The notes: generated by a model not told the origin, from the letters alone. A DNA stretch of 64,000 nt from Candidatus Methanophagaceae archaeon (GCA_003194435.1 PQXC01000007.1:23238-87237); one strand, 5' to 3'; counted from the stretch's first letter, positions 50,261 to 60,781 are shown. Program-made: numbers and translations.

Positions 50261-51253
50261 ATGTTTGTATTTGACAGGAAGCAGGACATATATGAGATAG
50301 CAGGAGTAAAAGTAGGTGGACAGCCAGGAGAAACTGCAACAGTTTTAGCGGGTACGATATTCTATGCGAAGCACGACATCGTTGAGGATGCAGATAAGGG
50401 GATATTTGACAAGAAGAAGGCGGAAGAAGCGATAAACAAGCAGGATGAGATGGCTGACATAACAGGAAATCCCGCAATAATACAGATATTCTCGGAATCG
50501 GAAGAAGCGATGAAGAAGGAGATAGAGTTCTGTGCCGAGGTAAGCGATGCTCCGTTCCTGATTGATTCCACGGTAGCGGAGGCGAAGATGGCGGGTGCAA
50601 AGTACTGTGATGAGGTGGGGCTGGCAGATAGGGCAGTTTACAACTCGATTAACATGTCAATCACAGACGAAGAATACGAGGTGATAAAGAATGCAAAGCT
50701 GGAATCTGCGATTCTGCTTGCATTCAATCCAAAGGATGTAACCGTAGCTGGTAGAGCGGACTTACTGGAAACGGGAGCCGGGACCATCAAGATTGGTGGT
50801 GTTGAGAAGGGCATACTGCAGATAGGCAAGGAATGCGGGATAACGAAGCCGATAATTGACCCGGCTACATTGCCCATAGGTGCCGGTGCTGGTTCCACAT
50901 GCGCTTGCGCACTCGTATTCAAGTCGAGATATGGAATACCGTGTGGGTTGGGCATACACAATGCACCTTCGGCATGGACGTGGATAAAGAAATACCGTAA
51001 AGAGCATTCTGAGCATCCGAAGAAGGGTGTGTGGATCGGACCAGGCGCTGAGGCGTTCAAGATGTGCGATATCGGTTCTAATGTCATACCCGCGCTATTA
51101 GCCAACGATCTCATCATGTACGGACCAATAGAGCATGCTCCAACGGTGTTCCCACTCATCGGAATGATAGACATGATAGTGGGCGAGGCGGCACAGGTGG
51201 AGCACGAGATACAACTGCAAGAACCACACCCATATCTGAAGATGTCGGGATAA
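50261..51253 (+). CDS. mtrH: Mtr subunit H
   Basis: MFVFDRKQDIYEIAGVKVGGQPGETATVLAGTIFYAKHDIV; GAGSTCACALVFKSRYGIPCGLGIHNAPSAW. Confidence 0.95.
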   Translation: MFVFDRKQDIYEIAGVKVGGQPGETATVLAGTIFYAKHDIVEDADKGIFDKKKAEEAINKQDEMADITGNPAIIQIFSESEEAMKKEIEFCAEVSDAPFLIDSTVAEAKMAGAKYCDEVGLADRAVYNSINMSITDEEYEVIKNAKLESAILLAFNPKDVTVAGRADLLETGAGTIKIGGVEKGILQIGKECGITKPIIDPATLPIGAGAGSTCACALVFKSRYGIPCGLGIHNAPSAWTWIKKYRKEHSEHPKKGVWIGPGAEAFKMCDIGSNVIPALLANDLIMYGPIEHAPTVFPLIGMIDMIVGEAAQVEHEIQLQEPHPYLKMSG

Positions 51254-51300
51254 AAATAAAAAAACAAATTTTTTATTTTTTCTTTTTCTTTTTATTTTAT
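51254..51300 (+). terminator. Poly-T archaeal-type terminator after mtrH
   Basis: aaattttttattttttctttttctttttattttattc. Confidence 0.6.
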
Positions 51301-51453
51301 TCATTCTCCGGGCAGCAAATTGATAAGGGTCGCTATTTGTGAAAGCCCTCTACGTGAAGAACCCAGGGGCTATTGATAAGGATACAAGCCTATCTGCCTT
51401 GCCAGTTGAAACTGCTTCACTCATTTTAAATGTAAGAATCCATTTATATAACA

Positions 51454-52172
51454 TGAAAGAATCCGGGAGGAGCAATTCTATGGATGAAGTAATAGAGAGA
51501 ATAAGCACTTTAGAGGGGAGAGTAAGTGAGCACGACCGGATATTTGATATGATAAGGGAAGAGATAAGGGGATTACGGGAATACATTGACGGGAGGATAG
51601 ATGATACGAACGCGAGGATAGACGACTTGAGGTTGGACATGAACGGGAGGATAGACGATACGAACAAGAAAATAGACGACCTGAAGTCGGATATGAACGG
51701 GAGGATAGACGATACGAACAAGAAAATAGACGACCTGAAGTCGGACATGAACGGGAGGATAGACGATACGAACAAGAAAATAGACGACCTGAAGTCGGAC
51801 ATGAACGGGAGGATAGACGATACGAACAAGAAAATAGACGACCTGAAGTCGGACATGAACGGGAGGATAGATGATACGAACAAGAAAATAGACGACCTGA
51901 AGTCGGACATGAACGGGAGGATAGATGATACGAACACGAGGATAGACGACCTGAGGCTGGACATGAACGGGAGGATAGACGGGATAAATAAGCGGATAGA
52001 CGAGACGAATAGGAGGATAGATGAGACAAATAAGAGAATAGACGATACAAACAGGAAGATAGAAGAAATGGACATAAGGCTAAACAGAAGGATAGATTCA
52101 AACTTCAAGTGGATGCTCGGTATTCAGATTGCAATGTGGATAACAATAATAAGTGCAATTCTTTTGCATTAA
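51454..52172 (+). CDS. Coiled-coil repeat protein with C-terminal TM tail
   Basis: Seven or more GRIDDTNKKIDDLKSDMN (18-aa) repeats; C-terminus WMLGIQIAMWITIISAILLH; start uncertain (ORF opens at 51339). Confidence 0.85.
51591..52022 (+). repeat. 54-bp tandem repeat array inside the coiled-coil gene
   Basis: gggaggatagacgatacgaacaagaaaatagacgacctgaagtcggacatgaac; units start at 51591, 51645, 51699, 51753, 51807, 51861, 51915, 51969. Confidence 0.95.
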
Positions 52173-52230
52173 AAGCCGTTATTTTAAAAATAAAGGGCGT
52201 TTAGATAGATATAATAACTATAAAAATAAA

Positions 52231-52719
52231 ATGCATCTGAAGGCACTTGTCTCGCAGCATCAGCATATATTTCGAGAGAAAGTGACCCGGATGTTCGCAG
52301 AAAAGCATAAAATGAGCATAGAGGATGTGGTTGCGAGGTACAGTGATGTGATAGAGCGGTATGTGCGAGAGAAATACAGGGGTGTTGAACGCGCGGTCTC
52401 CACTATCCTGAGCTATCACCGCCCTGTTGTGTTGAGTATAATACGAGACCCATGCGATGCGAATATATGCAGGATATGCGAACGAGACAAGCCGAATATA
52501 GAACGTCTGCGGCAACTGTATGGAGACCGAATAGCATTTTATGTGCTCTTTGATAGCCTACCCGAAGCCGCTATATACCACATCATACATCAGGGTAAAG
52601 GCGAGAAACTGCTGCCCCTGAGCGCTATCATCAACAGCAATGGCGAGGTGATAAAATACTGGTCTGGCAGACCCGTCACGGTTGATGAATACCGTGAATA
52701 TCTTGACCCGATAGTATGA
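52231..52719 (+). CDS. Thioredoxin-like-fold protein of unknown function
   Basis: RPVVLSIIRDPCDANICRICERDKPNIERLRQLYGDRIAFYVLFDS...LPLSAIINSNGEVIKYWSGRPVTVDEYREYL. Confidence 0.55.
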   Translation: MHLKALVSQHQHIFREKVTRMFAEKHKMSIEDVVARYSDVIERYVREKYRGVERAVSTILSYHRPVVLSIIRDPCDANICRICERDKPNIERLRQLYGDRIAFYVLFDSLPEAAIYHIIHQGKGEKLLPLSAIINSNGEVIKYWSGRPVTVDEYREYLDPIV

Positions 52720-52766
52720 TTATGAATAGGGATATAAAGATAAAAGATAGAGGGTGAGATGTCGAG

Positions 52767-55700
52767 ATGTCACAGTTCAGAAGGGAAGCGCAAAGACCGG
52801 ATTTCGTGCGATTGGAAGAGGAGATACTGGCGCTGTGGGACCGTGAGAAGACATTTGAACGTAGCGTAGAGCAGAGGAGAGGGCGTGAGAGGTTCGTATT
52901 CATTGAGGGACCGCCGACGGCAAATGGGTTACCACACCCCGGGCATATCCTCACGCGGGTGGTGAAAGACCTCATACTGCGATACAAGACGATGCGGGGC
53001 TTTTATGCACCCCGGAGAGCGGGCTGGGACACTCACGGTCTGCCGGTGGAGATTGAGGTGGAGAAGGAACTGGGACTAAATACAAAAGGAGAGATTGAGA
53101 AGTTCGGGATTGAGAGGTTTAATCAGAGATGTCGTGACTCGGTATTCCGATATGAGAAGGAATGGGTGAATGCAACGAGGCGTGTGGGATTCTGGATAGA
53201 TATGGATTCCCCATACATCACTTTCAAGAATACGTATATAGAATCGGTATGGTGGTCGTTGAAGGAGATATGGAAACGGGGATTGCTTTATAAAGGTTAT
53301 AAAGTCGTTCCTTTCTGCCCCAGATGCGAGACCACGTTGAGCAGTCATGAAGTGGCACAGGGTTATCGTGATGTGGAAGACCCCTCTATCTATGTGAAGT
53401 TCAGAATGAAGAGCCAGAGCGAGAGCCATGCCTCTCCTGTTTATCTCTTAGCATGGACCACCACTCCATGGACGCTGATTGGTAATATCGCACTCGCGGT
53501 ACATCCGCAGTATACGTATGTGAAGGTGAGAGTGAAGGAGGGAGAGGGTGATGATAAAGAGAGTATTCTGATACTGGCAGAAGCGCGTCTGGACGATGTT
53601 CTGGGCAGCCAGCATGAACATGAGCATGAATATGAGATATTAGAGCGATTCAAAGGAGAAGCTCTCGCAGATACAGAATATGAGCCGCTATTTGAATATG
53701 CAAAGATAACAGGTGGAGACTCACATAAAGTGGTCACTGCCGATTTCGTATCACTTGAGGAGGGTACCGGTATCGTCCATATAGCACCCGCATTTGGTGA
53801 AGTGGATTACGAAGTCTGCCGTAAGCATAATCTGGGCTTTACACAGCCTGTGGATACCAAAGGGCGGTTCAAAGAAGAAGTAACGCCACTGGCGGGGGTA
53901 TTCGTGAAGGATGCCGATGATACAATAATAAAGTGGCTGAAGGAGCGTGAGGTTCTATTCAAGGAAGCGAGATATCTGCACTCGTATCCCTTCTGCTGGC
54001 GCTGTGGCTCTCCCCTTCTTTATTATGCACGTGAATCATGGTTCATTGCAATGAGCGCACTGCGTGATAATTTGATTGCGAATAATGAGAAGATAAGATG
54101 GTATCCGTCGCATTTGAAATATGGGCGGTTTGGTAACTTTTTGGAGAATATAGAGGATTGGGCACTGAGCAGGGAGCGGTTCTGGGGCACACCTCTCAAT
54201 ATCTGGGTTTGCAGTTCCTGTGGTGCTGAGCACTGTGTAGGGAGCATAAAAGAGCTAAGAGAACGAGCGGAGGGACCTGTTCCCGATGACCTGCACCGTC
54301 CCTACATAGATGCGGTGGAACTCCGCTGCGAGAACTGCGGCGGTAAGATGAAGCGAGTGAAAGAGGTGATTGATTGCTGGTATGACTCCGGTTCCGCACC
54401 ATTTGCACAATGGCACTATCCATTTGAGGATGGTAATGGTAATGGTAAATTCAGGGAGAATTACCCGGCTGATTTTATTACAGAGGCGATAGACCAGACC
54501 CGTGGCTGGTTTTACTCGCTACTGGCGGTATCAACTGCGATATTTGATGAGCCCCCGTATCTGAATGTGCTATCTCTGGGGCATATCCTGGATGAAAAAG
54601 GTGTGAAGATGAGTAAGAGCAGGGGTAATGTCGTGGATATAAACACTATATTCAATAAGGAAGGTGCAGATGCACTGAGGTGGTATTTCTTCACTGCGGG
54701 ACCGCCCTATGAAGATATCAGGTTCTCAGAACGAGACATAGTGGAGAGGAACAAGAAATTCATGAATACATTCTGGAACTCCTACTTCTTCTTCATCACT
54801 TATGCCACGATAGATAAGTTCAGTCCACGTGCTAAAGCGATACCGGTGGAGAATAGAGCCCCTATTGATAGATGGATATTATCACGGTTGAACAGCGTGA
54901 ACAAGGAAGTGATAGCGGCAATAGAGAGCTTTGATATCCATGTTGCAGCGCGTAAGCTGGAAGATTTCGTCGTCAATGACCTCAGTAACTGGTACATAAG
55001 GAGGTCAAGGAGACGATTCTGGGTGCCTGAGGCTAATATTGACAAGGATTGCGCTTATCTAACCCTGTATGAAGTACTGGTGAAGTTATGTAAATTACTG
55101 GCGCCGTTTGTGCCGTTCATCACCGAGTATATCTACCAGAATCTGGTGAGGGGGTGTGACCCGGAACAGCCGGATAGTGTGCACCTGTGCGATTATCCCG
55201 CTCCTGTTGAGTCGCAGATAGACATAGAGCTGGAAGAGTCAATGCTTATGGTCATCAAGCTGGTAGAAGCGGGCAGACGAGCGAGGTCGGAGGCGGGGCT
55301 AAAGATAAGACAGCCCCTGAAGGATGTTGTTATCGTTTGTGGTGAAGCGGAAGCTGGTAAGTGTGAGAAGGTGCGTCAGCTCAATCTCAGTGAGATATTG
55401 AGGGATGAGTTGAATGTTCATGAGGTGAAATTCGCTACATCTGCACCTGCGGCTGGAATCGGGTATAAATATAAACAGGTGAGTGTGGACGGAGCAGCCC
55501 TCTTCCTGAATACGCAACTGGATAAGGAGCTCAGGGATGAAGGTCTGGTGCGAGATATAGTGAGGCGTGTGCAGGGTATGCGAAAAGAGCTTGAGCTGGA
55601 ATACACAGCGGAGATAAGGATAATGTATGAAGCAGCGGAGGAGGTAGAAGAGGCGATAGAGAAGTTCGCAAGTTACATCTGTGCAGAGACTCTTGCCGTT

Positions 55701-55826
55701 GAGATAAGCCGTGTGAGGGAAAGGGAGAGCGAGAGAGGGGGTGAAAGAGGCGAGGAGCGAATATATGGCAAGAACTGGAAGATAGCGGGTAAGGATATCT
55801 ATCTCGCAATAGAGCCGCTTAACTGA
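52767..55826 (+). CDS. ileS: Isoleucyl-tRNA synthetase
   Basis: PPTANGLPHPGHILTRVVKD (HIGH-type), DEKGVKMSKSRGNVVD (KMSKS), editing domain. Confidence 0.95.
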   Translation: MSQFRREAQRPDFVRLEEEILALWDREKTFERSVEQRRGRERFVFIEGPPTANGLPHPGHILTRVVKDLILRYKTMRGFYAPRRAGWDTHGLPVEIEVEKELGLNTKGEIEKFGIERFNQRCRDSVFRYEKEWVNATRRVGFWIDMDSPYITFKNTYIESVWWSLKEIWKRGLLYKGYKVVPFCPRCETTLSSHEVAQGYRDVEDPSIYVKFRMKSQSESHASPVYLLAWTTTPWTLIGNIALAVHPQYTYVKVRVKEGEGDDKESILILAEARLDDVLGSQHEHEHEYEILERFKGEALADTEYEPLFEYAKITGGDSHKVVTADFVSLEEGTGIVHIAPAFGEVDYEVCRKHNLGFTQPVDTKGRFKEEVTPLAGVFVKDADDTIIKWLKEREVLFKEARYLHSYPFCWRCGSPLLYYARESWFIAMSALRDNLIANNEKIRWYPSHLKYGRFGNFLENIEDWALSRERFWGTPLNIWVCSSCGAEHCVGSIKELRERAEGPVPDDLHRPYIDAVELRCENCGGKMKRVKEVIDCWYDSGSAPFAQWHYPFEDGNGNGKFRENYPADFITEAIDQTRGWFYSLLAVSTAIFDEPPYLNVLSLGHILDEKGVKMSKSRGNVVDINTIFNKEGADALRWYFFTAGPPYEDIRFSERDIVERNKKFMNTFWNSYFFFITYATIDKFSPRAKAIPVENRAPIDRWILSRLNSVNKEVIAAIESFDIHVAARKLEDFVVNDLSNWYIRRSRRRFWVPEANIDKDCAYLTLYEVLVKLCKLLAPFVPFITEYIYQNLVRGCDPEQPDSVHLCDYPAPVESQIDIELEESMLMVIKLVEAGRRARSEAGLKIRQPLKDVVIVCGEAEAGKCEKVRQLNLSEILRDELNVHEVKFATSAPAAGIGYKYKQVSVDGAALFLNTQLDKELRDEGLVRDIVRRVQGMRKELELEYTAEIRIMYEAAEEVEEAIEKFASYICAETLAVEISRVRERESERGGERGEERIYGKNWKIAGKDIYLAIEPLN

Positions 55827-55833
55827 ATGGACA

Positions 55834-56844
55834 TCACCTCAAATCCACCATCTCCGATACCTCAGGTCCTGTTGAGATCAATTTCACCGGCACCCGCGTA
55901 TCATGCTCCACCTTTGCAACGAAATTCTTCACCTCTTTACTCAGCTCGCTGTAGTTCTTCGCACCACGACATGAAGGGTCTAATTTGTCCACACCGCTCA
56001 ATGCCACCATTGTCGCTCCGTTTATCATTGCAGAATAAGCAGCCATCTTCGCATCCCATGTGCCTATTCGCCTCTTTCGTCCTGTAACGGTGCCATATTC
56101 CTCGATATGCAGTTCGGCGGCTTCTTTATCCTCCATCTGGGTCGTAAAAGGACCCTCACCCACACGCGTTGGAAATGTCTTGAATACAACCACAACGTCG
56201 TCCACACGCGTTGGACCAATGCCCACATCTGCTGCCATCTGTGATGCAGTTGTGTCCTTAGAAGTGACGAACGGATAAGTGCCGTAGAGCAGTGAGATGC
56301 CAAAGCCCTGCGTTCCCTCTACCAGCACACGCCCGCCCCTGTCCAAGGTCTCATTTATCTCGAGCGGGACGTCACAGAGGAACTCCTTCAGCTCCTGGTT
56401 GTCCTTCGCCTGCTTCGCTTTCCGTAATGCGCGGTCGGCATTTGCGGGTCCACAGCCCGTGCCAGTTGTCCCTATCTTATCCTTCAATTCCGCATCTCCT
56501 CTATCCTGCTCTATATGCTTCGCCTCTATTATCCCGCATCGCCAGTCCACACCTACTCGCCCTTTAAGTCCGAACGACGTCACCTCCTGCGTGAGCACTC
56601 GTGGGTCAACCAGAACGCCGGCGCCAATAAGAAGCCGTGCGGACTCGTGTACAAAGCCTGAAGGTACCATCCGCAGTGCATACCTCTTACCCGCGACTTC
56701 AACGGTGTGCCCGGCGTTGGGACCCACACCTCCACGGGCTACCACCTCAGGTTTATCATGACGCGCCAGGTATGCAATGATCTTTCCTTTACCCTCGTCA
56801 CCAAAAAATCCCCCTACTACTATTATTGAAGGCATGTGCATCAA
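55834..56844 (-). CDS. purA: Adenylosuccinate synthetase
   Basis: [52 protein letters not shown]. Confidence 0.95.
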   Translation of the reverse strand: MMHMPSIIVVGGFFGDEGKGKIIAYLARHDKPEVVARGGVGPNAGHTVEVAGKRYALRMVPSGFVHESARLLIGAGVLVDPRVLTQEVTSFGLKGRVGVDWRCGIIEAKHIEQDRGDAELKDKIGTTGTGCGPANADRALRKAKQAKDNQELKEFLCDVPLEINETLDRGGRVLVEGTQGFGISLLYGTYPFVTSKDTTASQMAADVGIGPTRVDDVVVVFKTFPTRVGEGPFTTQMEDKEAAELHIEEYGTVTGRKRRIGTWDAKMAAYSAMINGATMVALSGVDKLDPSCRGAKNYSELSKEVKNFVAKVEHDTRVPVKLISTGPEVSEMVDLR

Positions 56845-57093
56845 TTGAAATAGAGGATGCTATGCTATAATAAATATAAGACGGGTTTATAAACGGAGAC
56901 GTATGTGTCCCAAAAACTTTCTTTAGAAAAGAAAGTTTAATCAAAGAAACAGGATTATTTTTTATTTTTGCGGAGCAATAGCATAAGCATTTATCTGTTT
57001 TCAAGTATTCCTCTCTTAGAAGATGTTTATACATATACAGATATTGCTATAAAGTTTAACCATTAGATAACAAAATTATCCAGGGTAAAGTTT

Positions 57094-58179
57094 ATGTTAG
57101 ACGCTAATCCGTGCATAAAAGAGGCTTTGTTGTACGAGCAGCTCGAATCCAATAAAGTGAGATGCGAAAACTGTGAGAAGTTATGCAAAATAGCCGCAGG
57201 CAAGTTGGGATTCTGTAAAACACGGATGAATATTGACGGAAAACTCTACTCCCTGGAATATGGCGATATCTCCTCCATAAGTGCTAATCCGATAGAGAAG
57301 AAACCTTTTTTCCATTTCTTCCCGGGCAGCAAGGCATTGACAGTAGGGAGTTACTCATGCAATTTCTCCTGCCCCTGGTGCCAGAACTGGGAGATTAGCA
57401 AATCCGTTCCGAATCCTACGAGATGTAATTATATTTCGCCCGAGGAACTCGTGCGAATGGTGAAAGAAAGGGGGTGCCAGGGGACTTCTATATCATTTAA
57501 CGAACCTACTTTGCTTCTCGAATACTCGCTTGATGTTTTTGAACTTGCGAAGAAGGAAGGCTACTATAACACATACGTGACGAACGGCTACATGAGTGCT
57601 GAAGCGCTAAGGATGCTGGTGGAGCACGGGTTAGACGCGATGAATGTGGATGTAAAGGGGTGTGAAGAAGCGGTGAGGGAATATTGTGGTGCCGACGTGG
57701 AGCTCGTATGGCGAAATATAAAGGAAGCGAAGAGAAAGGGGGTTCATATTGAGATTACAACGCTCATTATACCGGGTGTGAACGATGATGAAGAATGTTT
57801 GGAGAGCATAGCTTCGAGAATCAGGAAAGACACCGGGGAAGACACACCATGGCATGTAACGCAGTATTATCCGGCGTATAGAGCGCTTGAATTTGGACTC
57901 TATGAAAGAAGAACACCTGTTGAAATACTGGAACGGGCATGGGAAATAGGGAAGGAAGAGGGTTTGAATTATGTTTACCTCGGCAATGTCCCCGGTCATC
58001 CTTATGAGAATACCTATTGTCCACGTTGTGGTGCGCTGTTAATCAAGCGTTATGGATTTGACGTGGTTAGTTACCGCATAACGGCAGAGAATAAATGCCC
58101 TGAGTGCGGAAAGGCTGTTGCAGTAAAAACTCGCATGCGCAAACCTGTGGTATCTGGAAAAAGTGCGAATAGAGCATAA
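57094..58179 (+). CDS. Radical SAM protein, AmmeMemoRadiSam-system/PflA-like
   Basis: NPIEKKPFFHFFPGSKALTVGSYSCNFSCPWCQNWEIS; GVNDDEECLESI; C-terminal Cys pairs. Confidence 0.85.
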   Translation: MLDANPCIKEALLYEQLESNKVRCENCEKLCKIAAGKLGFCKTRMNIDGKLYSLEYGDISSISANPIEKKPFFHFFPGSKALTVGSYSCNFSCPWCQNWEISKSVPNPTRCNYISPEELVRMVKERGCQGTSISFNEPTLLLEYSLDVFELAKKEGYYNTYVTNGYMSAEALRMLVEHGLDAMNVDVKGCEEAVREYCGADVELVWRNIKEAKRKGVHIEITTLIIPGVNDDEECLESIASRIRKDTGEDTPWHVTQYYPAYRALEFGLYERRTPVEILERAWEIGKEEGLNYVYLGNVPGHPYENTYCPRCGALLIKRYGFDVVSYRITAENKCPECGKAVAVKTRMRKPVVSGKSANRA

Positions 58180-58501
58180 TTTGGTATGCACAGCTCATAA
58201 TCCGAAGGCAATATGGGCTAAGAGGGCAAGAGAAGTGGCTCTGTCCTGGGTAAGATTGGGGATTTAATTGCCAAGGATTTCGTGCAATGCTTAACTCTCT
58301 CTAAGTCTATCTATTTAGAAGAGGCAGAGGCGTGGGGGCACCTCCGTAGTGAAGAGATTAATGTAAATAATAAAGTAGTGTAGTAAATTATTAAAAGGGT
58401 ATTGGTTTTTGAGATTAGGAAATTATTTATATAGAAGTGAATATATAATTTTCTATACGGTTGAGATTGACTTGAAGTAAGAAGTAAGGAGGTGATAGGA
58501 A

Positions 58502-59611
58502 TTGGGGAAGATAAAATTGGCAATTGCAGGCGTTGGGAACTGCGCAAGTTCTCTCGTCCAGGGTATTGAGTATTATAAGCACGTGGATCCGAAGAACTGC
58601 GTTGGATTGATGCACTATGAGGTCAATGGCTACAAACCAGGTGACATAGAGGTCGTTGCTGCTTTTGATGTGGATAAGAGGAAAGTGGGTAAGGACCTGA
58701 GTGAAGCGGTATTTGCCGAGCCAAACTGCACTGCCGTCTTCTCCAGTGTACCGTATTCCGGAGTGGAGGTGAAAATGGGACCGGTGCTGGACGGTGTTGC
58801 GCCGCACATGCACAAATATCCCATGGATAGGACTTTTGTCGTTGCAGATGCTGAGCCATGCGATGTGGTGAAGGAGTTGAGAGATAGTGGAGCAGAGATT
58901 CTCGTGAATTATATGCCCGTTGGCTCGGAACAGGCAACGAGGTTCTATGCAAATGCAGCACTGGAAGCGGGAGTAGCATTCGTGAACTGCATGCCGGTCT
59001 TCATTGCTTCTGACCCCGAGTGGGGTAGACGATTTGAGGAGCGGAATTTGCCTGTGGTCGGTGACGATGTGAAATCCCAGATTGGTGCCACGATTGTGCA
59101 TCGGACACTTGCAAAGCTCTTTTCCGACCGTGGCTGCAAATTAGAGCGGACATACCAGATCAATACCGGTGGGAATACCGATTTCTTGAACATGCTGAAT
59201 CGTGAGCGGTTAAAATCCAAGCGGATATCAAAGACAGAAGCGGTTCAATCGGTTCTCGCAGAACCACTGATGCCCGATGATATCCACATAGGACCCTCCG
59301 ATTACGTACCATGGCAGCGAGATAACAAGATATGTTTCCTGCGAATGGAGGGGCGAATCTTCGGCGATATTCCCATAGACCTTGAACTCAGACTCTCAGT
59401 TGAGGACTCGCCGAACAGCGGTGGATGTGCAATAGATGCGATACGTGTATGCAAGCTCGCACTGGATCGTGGAATATCTGGACCTCTTACAGAGATTTCT
59501 GCATATACGATGAAGCATCCGCCAATACAGTATCCAGACGAAGAGGCGAGAGAACTCCTGGAACGGTTTATAAAGGGGGAAACGACAGGCAAGAGCGGCG
59601 ATGAACTCTGA
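58502..59611 (+). CDS. ino1: Myo-inositol-1-phosphate synthase
   Basis: AIAGVGNCASSLVQGIEYYK; NTGGNTDFLNMLNRERLKSKRISKTEAVQS; TTG start after aggaggtga. Confidence 0.9.
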   Translation: MGKIKLAIAGVGNCASSLVQGIEYYKHVDPKNCVGLMHYEVNGYKPGDIEVVAAFDVDKRKVGKDLSEAVFAEPNCTAVFSSVPYSGVEVKMGPVLDGVAPHMHKYPMDRTFVVADAEPCDVVKELRDSGAEILVNYMPVGSEQATRFYANAALEAGVAFVNCMPVFIASDPEWGRRFEERNLPVVGDDVKSQIGATIVHRTLAKLFSDRGCKLERTYQINTGGNTDFLNMLNRERLKSKRISKTEAVQSVLAEPLMPDDIHIGPSDYVPWQRDNKICFLRMEGRIFGDIPIDLELRLSVEDSPNSGGCAIDAIRVCKLALDRGISGPLTEISAYTMKHPPIQYPDEEARELLERFIKGETTGKSGDEL

Positions 59612-59644
59612 ACCTGAACCTACCTCCCCCTTAGTTTTTTATTC

Positions 59645-60781
59645 TTATCTCCTATTTTTGTCTGCTTCTGTCAGTTCTTGCCTCGCTAATCTACCCAGGA
59701 ATACCACGAGGTCCATTATCTCAAATTTATAATTTGACTCTGACCCCTGCTCATGCTCATGCTTCAGGCAATTAAAATGCGATAGGCATTTTGGGCATGT
59801 GGTTATCAGGATGTCCACATCCTTTGCTTCAGCTTCCGCCAGTCTCAAAACCCTCAACGCTTTAGCCGTGTCGTTGCAGTTCATCATCCCGCTAACACCG
59901 CAGCATAGAGCGCTGTCCCTTGTATGTGCCAGTTCCACCAGTTTCGCTCCTGAGTTCTTTATAGCTTTACGCGGCTCCTCATAGAGCTTATAGCGCTTCA
60001 ACGCACAGGGGTCATGATAAGCGACCTTAATGGCGTGGTTATGAACACGTTCGGCATCGGGAAAGTGCAATCGCTCACTTAACAACTCCGCGATGTGTAT
60101 CACCTCCACACCCTCCAGTTTATAATACCGCCTGAACATGAGGTAGCCCTCCGCACAACTCACTATCAGCTTCTTTATGCCCAGTTCCTTTATCTTCCGC
60201 TCATTGTAAGACACCAATTGTTGAAAGACCTTGAGGTTGCCCTGAAAAAGCACATCATGCCCGCAACATTTCAAATCCAGTAGTTTGGGCTTTATCCCTA
60301 TCCTGTTCAGCAGCATGAGTGCATAATCGCCTATCTCGTGAAAGTTCACACCGACATCCATGAACAGATCGAGGTAATCCAGACAGCCCGGGAAATAGCC
60401 ATATTCACTGTTATCATCGGTCTCTCCTTTAAAATCCACCGGTACACCCTTATCAAAGCGAGTCATGAAATATGCTATCTGTGATAGTACCCTGTGTGCT
60501 ACTAAATCTTCACTCACTGGCTCATGCTCATTAGACCTTAATTCCATTATTAACGAAGGGAAATCTACACCCTGGGGGCACACATTATAGCAGTTCTCAC
60601 AGATAAGGCACTGCCAGCGCCAGCGCATAATATCATCATCAATTCCACGTGTTGCAAGCTCATAGAGGATATCACGCGGGTTGAACTTCGATACGCGCCT
60701 CAAGGGGCACGAGCCTGTGCACTCACCACACTGATAACAAATTCGCGCTATGCGCAACAGCTCCTCAGGAATGAATACCAT
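59645..60781 (-). CDS. HdrD-like (HdrCB-type) Fe-S oxidoreductase with two 4Fe-4S and two CCG-type domains
   Basis: CYQCGECTGSCPLRR, CLICENCYNVCPQGV, CCGHD, ALCCGVSGMMNCND...CPKCLSHF. Confidence 0.85.
   Translation of the reverse strand: MVFIPEELLRIARICYQCGECTGSCPLRRVSKFNPRDILYELATRGIDDDIMRWRWQCLICENCYNVCPQGVDFPSLIMELRSNEHEPVSEDLVAHRVLSQIAYFMTRFDKGVPVDFKGETDDNSEYGYFPGCLDYLDLFMDVGVNFHEIGDYALMLLNRIGIKPKLLDLKCCGHDVLFQGNLKVFQQLVSYNERKIKELGIKKLIVSCAEGYLMFRRYYKLEGVEVIHIAELLSERLHFPDAERVHNHAIKVAYHDPCALKRYKLYEEPRKAIKNSGAKLVELAHTRDSALCCGVSGMMNCNDTAKALRVLRLAEAEAKDVDILITTCPKCLSHFNCLKHEHEQGSESNYKFEIMDLVVFLGRLARQELTEADKNRR

Noticed and set aside
51591-52022. CRISPR array
   Set aside because: Repeats are contiguous 54-bp coding units without unique spacers.
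51350-52108. 252- and 207-aa minus-strand ORFs opposite the 54-bp repeat
   Set aside because: Repeat periodicity (54, a multiple of 3) keeps all frames open; the plus-strand coiled coil is the coherent product.
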